A DNA stretch of 64,000 bases from Methylotenera_A sp044222005 (GTDB lineage Bacteria; Pseudomonadota; Gammaproteobacteria; Burkholderiales; Methylophilaceae): contig JBGANY010000007.1 in NCBI GenBank assembly GCA_044222005.1, positions 48,829-112,828 of the forward strand. The letters run 5' to 3'. Every line of letters starts with the position of its first letter. The first letter of the stretch is position 1. Below the pieces are notes generated by a model. The model was not told the DNA's origin. It worked only from the letters and a program-made list of their open reading frames with translations, and made no database searches. The position numbers and the translations under genes were made by a program. This document shows, one piece after another, positions 1-9,241 of the stretch.

Positions 1-528
1 ATCGGCTTCTGTGGCATGGCCATCCTCTACTAGAGCTTTAGAGGCACGTAATGTCACCATCACATAGATAAAATAAATCATCACCATGCAGAAACCTAAG
101 CCATAGCGCACAGCAACCAGACTGTGCGGGATGAAGAGCGCGATGGTCGCAAACCCGAATGCAACCAGAAAAAAGTTTAGGTCCCGTGTTAAGCCAGTAC
201 GTTCTGGTCTTAGATGGCCATGGGTGCCGCGACGTTTCCATACCGAAACCGCCATCAGGCACACCGACAAAGTAGCCAGCATCAAGGGCGCGCCTAAAAT
301 CGCCCCTACGCCGATTTCCTCATTGGTGGCTGCATTTTGTGTGCCTGCAAGCAAAGCGAGCAAAGGCACGGAAGTTTCCGGCAAGGCCGTACCAACCGCT
401 GCGAAAAGTGAGCCGGTCACGCCTTCTGAAATGCCGAGCTTTTCGCCCAAATGCTCCAGCGCGTTAGTGAACACTTCCGCCGCAATTAAAATTACCAGCA
501 ACATCGCCAAAAGCAGCACAAAAACCAT
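1..528 (-). CDS. Na+/Ca2+ exchanger-family (CaCA) membrane protein, 3' part outside the window
   Basis: The minus strand is open from an ATG at 528 to the window edge (176 codons, no stop), so the C-terminal end is missing. The translation begins with a hydrophobic helix, and residues about 28-55 contain GxxxGSLFAAVGTALPE, which resembles the alpha repeat of cation/Ca2+ exchangers (small residues, GT, then PE). Further hydrophobic segments follow near residues 72-95 and 115-165. The likely role is inner-membrane cation exchange; the ion cannot be told from sequence. It diverges from ampD across about 63 bp. Plus-strand ORFs over the same DNA are shadows. Family assignment is from motif and topology only. 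Confidence 0.6.
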   Translation of the reverse strand, partial: MVFVLLLAMLLVILIAAEVFTNALEHLGEKLGISEGVTGSLFAAVGTALPETSVPLLALLAGTQNAATNEEIGVGAILGAPLMLATLSVCLMAVSVWKRRGTHGHLRPERTGLTRDLNFFLVAFGFATIALFIPHSLVAVRYGLGFCMVMIYFIYVMVTLRASKALVEDGHATEAD

Positions 529-591
529 GGTTTTACCTTTACAATAAACTACTTAATAAACAGAATTTTAGCTGATAACACCCCTACTTGC

Positions 592-1161
592 ATGTCCAAC
601 CAACAATTAAAAACGCATAAATTAAAACTGAATGCCGCCGGCTATGTTGAACCTACCACACAAATCGCCTCACCCAATTATGACGAAAGGCCGGAACACT
701 GTTCGGTGAGCATGATTGTCATACACAACATCAGTCTGCCGCCCAATGAGTACGGGGGTTCCGGCATCGTGCAATTATTCACCAACCAGCTTGATCCCAA
801 TGAACACCCTTACTATGCCGAAATTTACGCGCGTAAAGTATCGTCACATTTTCTTATCCGGCGCGATGGTGAACTCATTCAATTTGTATCATGTCTGCAT
901 CGCGCCTGGCATGCGGGCGTATCAAACTGGCAGGGCCGTGAACGTTGTAACGATTTTTCGGTCGGAATTGAACTAGAAGGCAGTGATTTTGAGGCATTTG
1001 AACCAGCACAATATCATACGCTTAACTTGCTGCTTGAATGTTTGAATAAGACTTACCCCATACAAGATATTGTTGGACATTCAGATATTGCACCAGGTCG
1101 CAAAACCGATCCTGGACCATACTTTGATTGGCATAAGATAAAAAAGACTAAAAAATTATAA
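592..1161 (+). CDS. ampD: 1,6-anhydro-N-acetylmuramyl-L-alanine amidase AmpD
   Basis: This is a cytoplasmic zinc amidase that removes the peptide from anhydro-muropeptides during cell-wall recycling. The 189-residue length is normal for AmpD. The zinc ligands of the amidase_2 fold are visible as H45 (MIVIHN), H163 (VGHSDIAPGR) and D173 (KTDPGP), with the catalytic-region K171. The internal HFLIRRDG and GIELEG segments are typical of the family. Its TAA shares a base with the ATG of the downstream adaptor gene (TAATG), suggesting translational coupling with the efflux genes. No ampR, ampG or ampE lies next to it, so a beta-lactamase induction role cannot be read from context. Confidence 0.93.
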   Translation: MSNQQLKTHKLKLNAAGYVEPTTQIASPNYDERPEHCSVSMIVIHNISLPPNEYGGSGIVQLFTNQLDPNEHPYYAEIYARKVSSHFLIRRDGELIQFVSCLHRAWHAGVSNWQGRERCNDFSVGIELEGSDFEAFEPAQYHTLNLLLECLNKTYPIQDIVGHSDIAPGRKTDPGPYFDWHKIKKTKKL

Positions 1162-2264
1162 TGAAAACATTTATGTGCAAAATTTCCTCATCTCTTTTTA
1201 TCGGGCTGCTGTCTTTACTTTTGATCGCCTGCGGCGCAAAAGACGATGGAACAGCTGACAAGTCTGAAAAGAAAGGCCTGAAACCTACCCTCGTTACCGT
1301 TACTGAAGTCAAGTACCAAGCGATTGAAACTACAGAAGCGGCCATCGGCTCACTGGAAGGCCTAGTAGACCCAACGGTAGCAGCAGAGGTGGCTGCACGC
1401 GTGGTTAAAGTGCTTGTCAATCCGGGTCAGACCGTCAAACAGGGGCAGCTCATCGCGACTTTGGATGCCGCCGATTTCACCATGCAGCGCAATGAAGCGC
1501 AGGCGGAAATTGCGCGCATTCAGGCTTTACTGGAGAATCAGGCCAAAATCGTTGCCCGCAACCAGGCTTTAGTGGATAAAAAATTCATCTCCCAAAACGC
1601 GGTAGACAATGACATCGCCCAGCAAAGCGTACTGAAACAACAACTTGAAGCTGCAAGAGCGCGCGTCGCCAGCATCAACCACAGCAGCAGCAAAACCAGA
1701 GTGCTTGCACCTGTCGGCGGTGTGATCGAGAAAAAAATTGTGGATACAGGCGATTTCGTGCGTGTGGGCGATCCCATCGTGCAAATTGTTTCCAAACAAA
1801 GATTGCGCGCACATTTGCCTTTTCCAGAACACATCGGCGCGCAGCTCAAACCCGGCCTCAAAGTACGGCTGACAACACCCACTAGCGACAAACCGGTCGA
1901 AACGGTGATCCACGAACTAAAACCCATGATTACTGAAGGCAGCCGCACAGTGGATGTAATTGCTGACGTGCTAGACGCCCCCGGCTGGCAACCTGGCGCC
2001 AGCGTTACTGGCACCGTGATTTTAGGCGCGCAGGCAGCAGCCATGATGATTCCCGAGCAAAGTCTGGTGCTGCGACCTGCGGGTGAGGTGGTTTATGTGG
2101 TACGCAACAATGTCGCGTATCAGGCCGTCGTAAAAACCGGCTTACGCCAAAATGGCATGATTGAACTGCTGGAAGGCTTAAATGCGAATGATGTCATCGT
2201 GGCGGACGGCGCCGGCTTTTTGACGGATGGGGCGCCAGTCAAGATTGGTAATAAAAAAAGCTAG
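1161..2264 (+). CDS. RND efflux periplasmic adaptor (membrane fusion) lipoprotein
   Basis: This is a HlyD/AcrA-type adaptor linking an inner-membrane RND pump to an outer-membrane channel. The N-terminus is a lipoprotein signal ending in LIAC with the acylated cysteine at C24, so the mature protein should be membrane anchored. A lipoyl-like half-motif (about residues 75-105, NPGQTVKQGQLIATLD) is followed by an alpha-helical hairpin (105-165), the returning lipoyl half (DTGDFVRVGDPI), then a beta-barrel and membrane-proximal domain. Length 367 is usual. The pump gene follows after about 150 bp that contains an inverted repeat. No outer-membrane factor gene is adjacent, so a shared TolC-like channel is inferred. 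Confidence 0.9.
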   Translation: MKTFMCKISSSLFIGLLSLLLIACGAKDDGTADKSEKKGLKPTLVTVTEVKYQAIETTEAAIGSLEGLVDPTVAAEVAARVVKVLVNPGQTVKQGQLIATLDAADFTMQRNEAQAEIARIQALLENQAKIVARNQALVDKKFISQNAVDNDIAQQSVLKQQLEAARARVASINHSSSKTRVLAPVGGVIEKKIVDTGDFVRVGDPIVQIVSKQRLRAHLPFPEHIGAQLKPGLKVRLTTPTSDKPVETVIHELKPMITEGSRTVDVIADVLDAPGWQPGASVTGTVILGAQAAAMMIPEQSLVLRPAGEVVYVVRNNVAYQAVVKTGLRQNGMIELLEGLNANDVIVADGAGFLTDGAPVKIGNKKS

Positions 2265-2321
2265 TTACCATTTTATTAAAATGCTTCTAAAAATTCAAAG
2301 TTCTAAATCAGGCAAGGCGCG

Positions 2322-2376
2322 CGCAAAAAATTACGACGCCGCATATGTTTGATTATGTAAGGAGTAATTTTTTGCG
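2322..2376. repeat. 13-bp perfect inverted repeat between RND adaptor and pump genes
   Basis: The arms CGCAAAAAATTAC (2322-2334) and GTAATTTTTTGCG (2364-2376) are perfectly complementary across a 29-nt loop. They lie in the 148-bp gap between the adaptor stop and the pump start. The surrounding GC-rich lead-in (GGCAAGGCGCG) and the otherwise tightly packed operon suggest an inserted dispersed repeat, or a hairpin that tunes pump expression. Which of these applies cannot be decided from one copy. Confidence 0.5.
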
Positions 2377-2412
2377 AGTAACACAGCATGATGACGAAGT
2401 TTGGATTTTTAA

Positions 2413-5400
2413 ATGACGCTACCTGAACTATCGATCAAGCGTCACGTCCTCGCCTGGATGCTATCCGGCGTCATCATACTATTCGGCCTCATCGCTTACC
2501 AGCGCATTGGCGTAGACCGCATCCCGTCTATTGATTTCCCGATCATTATGGTCAACACCACCTTGCGCGGCGCTGATCCTGAAGTGGTTGATACCAGCAT
2601 CACCAGCGTGATTGAATCCGCCGTCAATACCACACCCGGCATTGAGCATATTGAGTCTGCTTCGTCGCCCGGCGTTTCCAGCATCAAAATCACTTTTGCG
2701 TTGAGCAAGAATATCGATGTGGCGTATAACGAGGTGCAGGCCAAGGTGAATCAGGTATTGCGCCGCCTGCCCGCCGACACCGATCCGCCAACCGTGCAAA
2801 AGGTGGATACCAACGCTGCCCCCGTGATCTGGCTGGCTTTGAGCGGTGATCGTACCATTCAACAGTTGAATTTATACGCCAATAATGTACTCAAGAAGAA
2901 ATTTGAAACCATTCAGGGTGTAGGCGAAGTGACGCTTGGCGGCCGCCGCGACCGCGTGATTCGCATTAATGTCTCGCCAGAGCGCATGGCCGCCTACAAA
3001 CTCACCGCCAACGATTTAGTTTCTGCATTTGATCGCGAACACGTGCAGCTGCCTGGCGGTTTTTTGGTTAGCCAGCAGGCCGAGCAATTACTCAAGCTTG
3101 ATCTTGAGTTTCATAACACCCAAGCACTCGCGGATATGGTCGTGCTCACAAAAGCTGGCGTGCCCATTCGCCTGAAAGACATCGCCACGATTGAAGACGG
3201 TATTACAGACAATCGCCAGGTGGCGCGCTACAACGGCAAACCCACAGTGGGCATTGGCATGGTGAAAATCGCCAACGCCAATACAGTGGAAATCATTAAA
3301 GAAGTCGAACGCAGGCTTGAACAAGACATTCGCCCCAACTTGCCGCCCGGCATGATGCTCGAAATCTCGAGCAACGATTCTATTTTTATTAACCAACTCG
3401 TTGCATCGCTTAAAGAGCATCTGGTTGAAGGCACGCTATTTGCGGCGCTAATCGTATTAATCTTTATGCGCTCTTTCAGCTCTACGCTGATGATTTGTCT
3501 GGAGATTCCCGTTTCGTTACTGGGTGCGATCGCGGTGATGTATTTTGCTGGCTATACCTTTAACAGCATGACCTTGCTGGCCTTGCTGTTGCTGATCGGC
3601 GTAGTGGTAGATGACGCCATTGTGGTGCGGGAAAGCATTTTGCGCCACATGTCGGGCGAAACCGGCGCAGGCTTGAGTGCAAGCGAGTTGAAAAACCCGC
3701 GAGCGGTAGCGGCGTTTCGTACCAAAGCCACTATTATCGGCAGCAACGAAGTTGTATTCGCCGTTCTGGCCTCTTCTGCATCGCTGGTGTGCATCTTCGC
3801 GCCGGTGATTTTTATGGATGGCGTCATCGGCATGTTTTTTAAATCGTTTGCGGTAGTGGTCACGTTTGGCGTGCTGGTTTCGCTGTTTGTTTCGCTTACG
3901 CTCACGCCCATGCTGTGTTCGCGCTATCTTAGCGTTACCCATAATGAAAATGCGCTTTACCGGGTTATTGGCCGTGGATTGAATGGTCTGGAAAGCATTT
4001 ATAAAAAGCTGTTGCATTTCGCGCTCGATCACCGCGGCCTGGTCTTGCTATTCACCGCTGTTTTCGTGGGCGTCACTGGTTATTATTCACTCAAACATGT
4101 CGCCAAAGACTTTGTACCGGAAGCAGATGAAAGCAGCTTCAGCATCAGCATCAAAACCCCTTTGGGCTCAAGCCTAGCCTACACAGATTCGCGCCTGAAA
4201 CTGGTTGAAGCCGCCGTGGCCGGCCATAAGGATGAAGTGGCGAGCTACTTTGCCACCATTGGCGCGGGTTCCCGCGGGCAAGTCAACCAGGGCAATATCA
4301 ATGTACGCCTGAAACCTAAGGAACAGCGCGCCAAGAGCCAGCAAACCCTGATTAAAGAGTTAAAAAAAGAATTCGACAGGATTCCCGGCGTACGTGCGAT
4401 CCCATCCCCAACTTCTATCGTGCGCGGTCAACGTTCAGAGAAGCTGCAGTTCAACCTGACAGGCGCAAATTTACAGGAGATTGGCCGTATTTCGCAACTG
4501 GTGCAACAAAGCTTGAGCAACAATCCAGACATGGGGAAAGTGGATGTAGATGTACAGCTGGACTTGCCGCAGCTTAACATGCAGATTGACCGCGCACGCG
4601 CTGCAACGCTAGGCTTGACTGCCAACGATATTGCCACAGCGGTGAGCTTATATGCAGGCGGCATCAATGTAGCAAAATACAACGACACCACCAGCGATGG
4701 CCAGCGTTATGACATCCGCCTGAAGACAAGCGAAACCATGCTTAAAAACGCTGCAGATCTAAGCAAAATTTATCTCCGAAGCGCAAGTGGCGAGTTAGTC
4801 AGGCTAGACGCTGTGGCCAGCTTCAAGGCAGAGTTGGGTGCGGCCGTCATTGGCCGTTATGATTTGCAGTATGCAGTGAATTTTTACGCCAACCCCAGCA
4901 TGCCGCTGGGTGAGGCAGTGGATCTGGTAAATGCAACCACAACCAAACTGGTGCCGCCAAATTACAAGATTAAATTCACAGGCCAGGCCGAAGAGCTTGG
5001 CAAAACCATGAAGAACGTGAAATTCGTATTTTTGCTCGCCTTTGTACTGCTCTACATGGTGCTGGCGAGCCAGTTTAACTCGTTTATTCAACCCTTTATC
5101 ATCATGCTCGCACAACCGCTTGCCATTATCGGCGGTCTTATCGCGCTACTTATTTCTGGCGATACACTCAATATTTTCTCGATGATAGGCCTGGTGCTGC
5201 TCATAGGGCTGGTCGCCAAAAACTCGATTCTGCTGGTGGACTTAACCAACCAGCTACGTGAAAAAGGTGCCAGCATCAACGACGCACTTAAAGAAGCTTG
5301 CCCGATCAGGCTGCGCCCGGTATTGATGACTTCGCTTACTATTATTTTGGCGCTATTGCCCGCAGCATTGGGCTTAGGCGCAGGCAGCGAAACCAACCGG

Positions 5401-5532
5401 CCGCTTTCAGTCGCCATTATCGGCGGCATGATTTCATCGACCTTACTGACTTTGGTCGTGGTGCCGGCAGCATATTCGTTGGTGATGAATGGGCTAGAAA
5501 AACTCCAAACCAGAAAATTTAGAACGAATTAA
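2413..5532 (+). CDS. RND multidrug efflux pump, AcrB/HAE1-like inner-membrane subunit
   Basis: This is a 1039-residue proton-driven RND transporter. It has an N-terminal transmembrane helix, a large periplasmic porter domain, a helix bundle (about 335-530), a second porter domain and a second bundle (about 865-1020). The proton-relay residues are present: an acidic pair D400-D401 in helix 4 (GVVVDDAIVV) and K936 in helix 10 (GLVAKNSILL). Length and motifs fit hydrophobe/amphiphile efflux (HAE1) rather than heavy-metal (CzcA) pumps, though the substrate is unknown. It sits downstream of its adaptor gene. No outer-membrane partner or regulator gene is seen next to it. Confidence 0.92.
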   Translation: MTLPELSIKRHVLAWMLSGVIILFGLIAYQRIGVDRIPSIDFPIIMVNTTLRGADPEVVDTSITSVIESAVNTTPGIEHIESASSPGVSSIKITFALSKNIDVAYNEVQAKVNQVLRRLPADTDPPTVQKVDTNAAPVIWLALSGDRTIQQLNLYANNVLKKKFETIQGVGEVTLGGRRDRVIRINVSPERMAAYKLTANDLVSAFDREHVQLPGGFLVSQQAEQLLKLDLEFHNTQALADMVVLTKAGVPIRLKDIATIEDGITDNRQVARYNGKPTVGIGMVKIANANTVEIIKEVERRLEQDIRPNLPPGMMLEISSNDSIFINQLVASLKEHLVEGTLFAALIVLIFMRSFSSTLMICLEIPVSLLGAIAVMYFAGYTFNSMTLLALLLLIGVVVDDAIVVRESILRHMSGETGAGLSASELKNPRAVAAFRTKATIIGSNEVVFAVLASSASLVCIFAPVIFMDGVIGMFFKSFAVVVTFGVLVSLFVSLTLTPMLCSRYLSVTHNENALYRVIGRGLNGLESIYKKLLHFALDHRGLVLLFTAVFVGVTGYYSLKHVAKDFVPEADESSFSISIKTPLGSSLAYTDSRLKLVEAAVAGHKDEVASYFATIGAGSRGQVNQGNINVRLKPKEQRAKSQQTLIKELKKEFDRIPGVRAIPSPTSIVRGQRSEKLQFNLTGANLQEIGRISQLVQQSLSNNPDMGKVDVDVQLDLPQLNMQIDRARAATLGLTANDIATAVSLYAGGINVAKYNDTTSDGQRYDIRLKTSETMLKNAADLSKIYLRSASGELVRLDAVASFKAELGAAVIGRYDLQYAVNFYANPSMPLGEAVDLVNATTTKLVPPNYKIKFTGQAEELGKTMKNVKFVFLLAFVLLYMVLASQFNSFIQPFIIMLAQPLAIIGGLIALLISGDTLNIFSMIGLVLLIGLVAKNSILLVDLTNQLREKGASINDALKEACPIRLRPVLMTSLTIILALLPAALGLGAGSETNRPLSVAIIGGMISSTLLTLVVVPAAYSLVMNGLEKLQTRKFRTN

Positions 5533-5603
5533 GCGTCTATTTTTCGAAAAGAACATGCTCTGCAAGGCAATATCCATGCGACTCCCAGAGCGTCTATTTT
5601 TCG
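5532..5603. repeat. 15-bp direct repeat spanning the 3' end of the symporter gene
   Basis: The sequence AGCGTCTATTTTTCG occurs at 5532-5546 and again at 5589-5603. The second copy carries the last codons and stop of the minus-strand symporter gene. The first lies 57 bp further downstream and abuts the TAA of the convergent pump gene. The duplicated 3' end resembles on a small scale what is seen after metK in this window. Confidence 0.6.
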
Positions 5604-6832
5604 CTATTTACGAGTTTTTGCACTACTAGGCTCCCCACCATATCACCCTGCACATTGACTGTGGTACGCAAGGTATCGAGCAGGCGGTCTATCGGCAGCA
5701 AAATCGCAATGGCTTCGGCAGGCAAGCCGACCGATTGCAGCACCATCACCATCGTGACCATGCCTGCGCTGGGGATGCCTGGCGCGCCCATGGCAGCGAT
5801 CATGGCGGTGAAAAATACAATCAGCTGCTGTGTCAGATTAAGATCCACGCCGATCAGATTAGCGACAAACAGCGCGGCGGCAGCTTCATATAAGGCGGTG
5901 CCATCCATATTAATGGTGGCGCCTAGCGGAATCACGAACCCGGCGATTTCTGGCTTTACCTGTAAATGCTGCGCTGCACAACGCAGGGTAACAGGCAAGG
6001 TAGCCGAGCTTGAGCTGGTGGCAAATGCCGTCACCAAAGCCTCGCGCGCACCACGCCAGAACCAGAGCGGCGACTTGCCTGTAAATAAATACAGTGCCAA
6101 TGGCAATATCACGATGCCGTGCAGCAGCAGCGTGCCAATCACGACCGCCACAAACTTGGCCAGCGTGCCCAGCATCGCAACATCCTGCACCGCAACCAGC
6201 TTAATCAGCAACGCCATGATGCCGAGTGGCGCTAAGCGCATCACCCAGCCGACGATGTGCATGGTGATTTCCAGGCCTTCCTGCAACAGAGATAAAATAC
6301 TTTTATAACGCTCGCCGCCCATGACTAACGTGACGCCCAATATCAGCGCGAACATCACCACAGCCAGCACATTGCCCTGCGACAGTGCCGCAAACGGATT
6401 CACAAATAAGCCATGTAAAAACTGTGCGAAAAATTCAGGCAGCGGCAATTGCCTGGCCTCGAAGCTTTGCATGGCATGCTCAAACATCGGCAGACTCAAT
6501 CCGCTGCCCGGCTTGAAGTAAAGGCTGGCGGCCATGCCCAGCACCATTGCAATCCCCATAGAACATACAAAAAACAGGAGCGTGACCACCCAAACGCGAT
6601 GCATTTGCTGGTGCAGGCGCAAATTGGCAATGCCCACGGTGATTGAGCAGAACACCAGTGGAATCAAGATCATTTTGAGCAAATCAATAAACAGCGTGCC
6701 AATCAGACCGGAGGCATACAAGCCGCCCTGCGCGACAGGGTTTTCTGCACCCAGTGTTTGAAAATACAACCCGACTGCAACGCCAACAATTGCCCCTATT
6801 AAAATTTGGGTGTTAAGGCTAGGCAGTTTCAT
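5594..6832 (-). CDS. Dicarboxylate/amino acid:cation (Na+ or H+) symporter, SDF family
   Basis: This is a 412-residue inner-membrane secondary transporter of the DAACS (GltP/DctA) family. About eight hydrophobic segments are seen. The re-entrant serine-rich hairpin SSSSATLPVT (near residue 270), the helix-7 motif NMDGTALYEA and the second hairpin GIPSAGMVTM form the substrate and cation site of this family. Substrate choice between glutamate/aspartate and C4-dicarboxylates cannot be made safely. Its ATG overlaps the end of the upstream methyltransferase gene by 14 bp, so the two are probably co-transcribed. The gene ends in a sequence that is repeated downstream. Confidence 0.88.
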   Translation of the reverse strand: MKLPSLNTQILIGAIVGVAVGLYFQTLGAENPVAQGGLYASGLIGTLFIDLLKMILIPLVFCSITVGIANLRLHQQMHRVWVVTLLFFVCSMGIAMVLGMAASLYFKPGSGLSLPMFEHAMQSFEARQLPLPEFFAQFLHGLFVNPFAALSQGNVLAVVMFALILGVTLVMGGERYKSILSLLQEGLEITMHIVGWVMRLAPLGIMALLIKLVAVQDVAMLGTLAKFVAVVIGTLLLHGIVILPLALYLFTGKSPLWFWRGAREALVTAFATSSSSATLPVTLRCAAQHLQVKPEIAGFVIPLGATINMDGTALYEAAAALFVANLIGVDLNLTQQLIVFFTAMIAAMGAPGIPSAGMVTMVMVLQSVGLPAEAIAILLPIDRLLDTLRTTVNVQGDMVGSLVVQKLVNSEK

Positions 6833-8114
6833 CTTTAATCATTTTGCGCTCAAACACCGCCGCAAAAAAGCCATCTGTGCCGTGCAGATGCGGCAATAGT
6901 TTTAGATATTTACCTGTATCCAGTTTGATGTGCTGCTGGCTTAGAATCTCATTGGCTGGGATCAAATCAAATTCAGGATGAGCACTTAAAAACGCCTCTG
7001 CAATCGCCTCGTTTTCATCTCTTAACAAACTACAGGTCGCGTAAATCAAGCGCCCGCCCGCCTTGGTCAGTTTAGCAGCGCGCGCCAGAATATTAGTTTG
7101 CTTGACATTCAGTTCCCGCACATCCTGTTCAGTCTGGCGCCACTTTAAATCCGGGTTGCGTCGCAATGTACCCAGGCCGCTACAGGGCGCATCCACCAGC
7201 ACACGGTCAAACTTGCCATTAAGGCGTTTTAATTTCTGGTCATTTTCACTCGTAATTACCTGCGCATGCAGATTGGATAAGCCTGAGCGTTTTAAGCGTT
7301 GCCCCAGGTTATGCAAACGCTTTTCCGATACATCGAACGCATAGAGACGGCCTGTGTTTTTCATCAGCGCGCCGATGGCTAGACTTTTGCCGCCTGCACC
7401 TGCGCAGAAATCCGCCACCATCTGGCCGCGTTTTGGCGCGACCAAATAGGCTAACAGTTGGCTGCCTTCGTCCTGCACCTCGATTTTACCTTCAGTAAAT
7501 AATACGTGGCGGCTGATGCCCATGCGATTGGGCATGCGGATGCCGGTGGGCGAATACGGCGTCGCTTTAATGACATCTTCGTTAGAAGTGTTTTCAGCCA
7601 GCATTTTTTTCAGCACGTCATCCCTGTTGCCTTTGATGGTGTTGACACGTAAATCCAGACTCGCCTGCTCGAACATGCTGCGGCAAATCGTCAGCGCTTC
7701 CGCTTCACCATATTGCGCCACCAGCTTATCCCATAGCCAATCGCGCACATCGGCCTGCACCGCCAAAGGCAGGTTTTCGGTTGATTTAGCCTTAATCGCA
7801 TGCGCCCACTCGGTTTGCTGCTCGTTCAATACCGGTTCAAGCTCACGGATGCTCTTGCCCTGCACGCGCAGTAGCCAGGCCAATATGAGTTTACGCGCAT
7901 CATCCGGGTCGTTCTCCTCATTGGCGGCAACAGTACTCAAATAACGCAGACGGCGTAGCACCCCATACACGCTCTCGGCCACAAAAGCACGGTCTTTGGT
8001 GCCGAGTTCGCGGTTATTGCGAAAAAACTCACTCAATTTGGCGTCAGCAGGGCTATTGAAATCAAGCAGATTAGCCAGCACCACAGCGGCCTGACGGATT
8101 AAATTTGCATTCAT
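6819..8114 (-). CDS. RsmB/NOP-family RNA (cytosine-5) methyltransferase
   Basis: This is a 431-residue class I SAM-dependent methyltransferase. After an NusB-like helical N-terminus come the SAM-binding motif (VADFCAGAGGKSL, about 235-248) and the two catalytic-cysteine regions of m5C methyltransferases, DAPCSGLG and YATCSLL. It therefore should methylate cytosine in rRNA or tRNA. A second, more canonical RsmB is encoded at 39734-41017, so this copy is a paralogue with an undefined target. It follows the DUF3108 genes by 35 bp and overlaps the symporter gene; the run purM, DUF3108, DUF3108, methyltransferase reads as one transcription unit. Confidence 0.88.
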   Translation of the reverse strand: MNANLIRQAAVVLANLLDFNSPADAKLSEFFRNNRELGTKDRAFVAESVYGVLRRLRYLSTVAANEENDPDDARKLILAWLLRVQGKSIRELEPVLNEQQTEWAHAIKAKSTENLPLAVQADVRDWLWDKLVAQYGEAEALTICRSMFEQASLDLRVNTIKGNRDDVLKKMLAENTSNEDVIKATPYSPTGIRMPNRMGISRHVLFTEGKIEVQDEGSQLLAYLVAPKRGQMVADFCAGAGGKSLAIGALMKNTGRLYAFDVSEKRLHNLGQRLKRSGLSNLHAQVITSENDQKLKRLNGKFDRVLVDAPCSGLGTLRRNPDLKWRQTEQDVRELNVKQTNILARAAKLTKAGGRLIYATCSLLRDENEAIAEAFLSAHPEFDLIPANEILSQQHIKLDTGKYLKLLPHLHGTDGFFAAVFERKMIKDETA

Positions 8115-8149
8115 TGTTTATCTTTATAAAAGTTTAATTAATTGTTTTG

Positions 8150-9241
8150 CTAATGATTGACGGTGGGGCGATTGGTATTTATGCGGGTTGCCACCATTTC
8201 AACCACATCGCCATTTTTTTCAGTTTTACGAATCTTTACCGGCACGAATTGATAATCTATCGCCAGCCACAACTCGGTCTTTTCATCCACATCACTATTG
8301 CTGTGCGTGATATGGATGGTTTTAAGCTCGCCCAGCACGCTGTTAATATTCTCCTCGCCTTCAAAGCTATAGTCATAAGTCGCTAGCTTCCTGCCAGTGA
8401 CAATATGAATTTGCATTGTTTGCAAAGGCGCCACGTACATAAACTGATACATAAAACTCAATATATCTTGCGTGCCTTCGGGCAGATCCTCAGTTTTAGT
8501 GCCTTTTGCAGTCTGCAAGGTCACTTTATTGATTTGCCAGTCAAAATTGGCAAAGCGGGTTTTATCTTTTTTATTGCCAAACTGGTATAAATAACTCTTC
8601 GGCTGCAGCCCAGTCTTGGTTAGCTCGCCCTCGCTGGTTTGCAATAAATCCGGAAACAGCAATGCAACGATACCGCTGCCTTCAGTAAGCCATTTCAATT
8701 GATATTGCTTATTGTCGATCAGATTGTAAGTGATTTTGGCCTTGCCTTCAGCGCTGCCGTCGATTTTTGTGCGGACATCAAAATCCGTTTCCACGTACTG
8801 ATACGCGTTTTCGTTAATCACCAGGCCTGTATCCTCCGGCTGCAGCGCTTCCTGTGGCGGACTGGGTTCGCTGTTCTCAGTTTGAGGCTGTGGCGGATTT
8901 TCTGTTACAGGCTCCGGGTTTGATGCTGCATCCGTCACTACCGTCTCATTTACTTGATTCGGCGCTTCAATTTCTGGAGGCTCAGCAGCTTCAGGCGACC
9001 TAGCCGGCGGCGTTGGTTCTGGAATGACCGCAGCTTCCGGAATTGATGTTTCTACTGTTTTAACAACCGCTTTAGGCATCTGGATTCTTGCCTCGATCAG
9101 ATGCATTTCTTTATTCAAGTCAGGAAAAGTTAAATCTAACCTTCCAAACAAAAAAACATGCAACACAATCGAAACGGCCAAAGCAACACCAAGCCGCTTA
9201 TAGGCCGGGTCCTTCAGCACCTGTTCAAGCTTACTCCACAT
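8150..9241 (-). CDS. DUF3108 protein with TonB-like N-terminal anchor and Pro/Glu-rich linker
   Basis: This 363-residue envelope protein has three parts. Residues 1-17 are cytoplasmic and 18-35 form one transmembrane helix containing S24-x3-H28, the same S-x3-H spacing as the TonB helix. A Pro/Glu/Ala-rich linker runs from about 60 to 130, and a DUF3108 beta-rich periplasmic domain from about 140 to 355. DUF3108 has no assigned function. It overlaps the preceding, shorter DUF3108 gene by 11 bp and is close to it in sequence (shared LTxTGLQPxxY and KKT blocks), so the pair arose by duplication. The TonB resemblance is an observation; energy coupling is only inferred. Confidence 0.8.
   Translation of the reverse strand: MWSKLEQVLKDPAYKRLGVALAVSIVLHVFLFGRLDLTFPDLNKEMHLIEARIQMPKAVVKTVETSIPEAAVIPEPTPPARSPEAAEPPEIEAPNQVNETVVTDAASNPEPVTENPPQPQTENSEPSPPQEALQPEDTGLVINENAYQYVETDFDVRTKIDGSAEGKAKITYNLIDNKQYQLKWLTEGSGIVALLFPDLLQTSEGELTKTGLQPKSYLYQFGNKKDKTRFANFDWQINKVTLQTAKGTKTEDLPEGTQDILSFMYQFMYVAPLQTMQIHIVTGRKLATYDYSFEGEENINSVLGELKTIHITHSNSDVDEKTELWLAIDYQFVPVKIRKTEKNGDVVEMVATRINTNRPTVNH

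Noticed and set aside
131..547. 138-residue plus-strand frame at the left edge
   Set aside because: The minus strand carries an exchanger alpha-repeat motif and hydrophobic helices; the plus frame is Lys/Ser-rich shadow.
5655..6308. 217-residue plus-strand frame inside the symporter gene
   Set aside because: The minus strand encodes all SDF motifs; the plus frame has no plausible ribosome-binding site.
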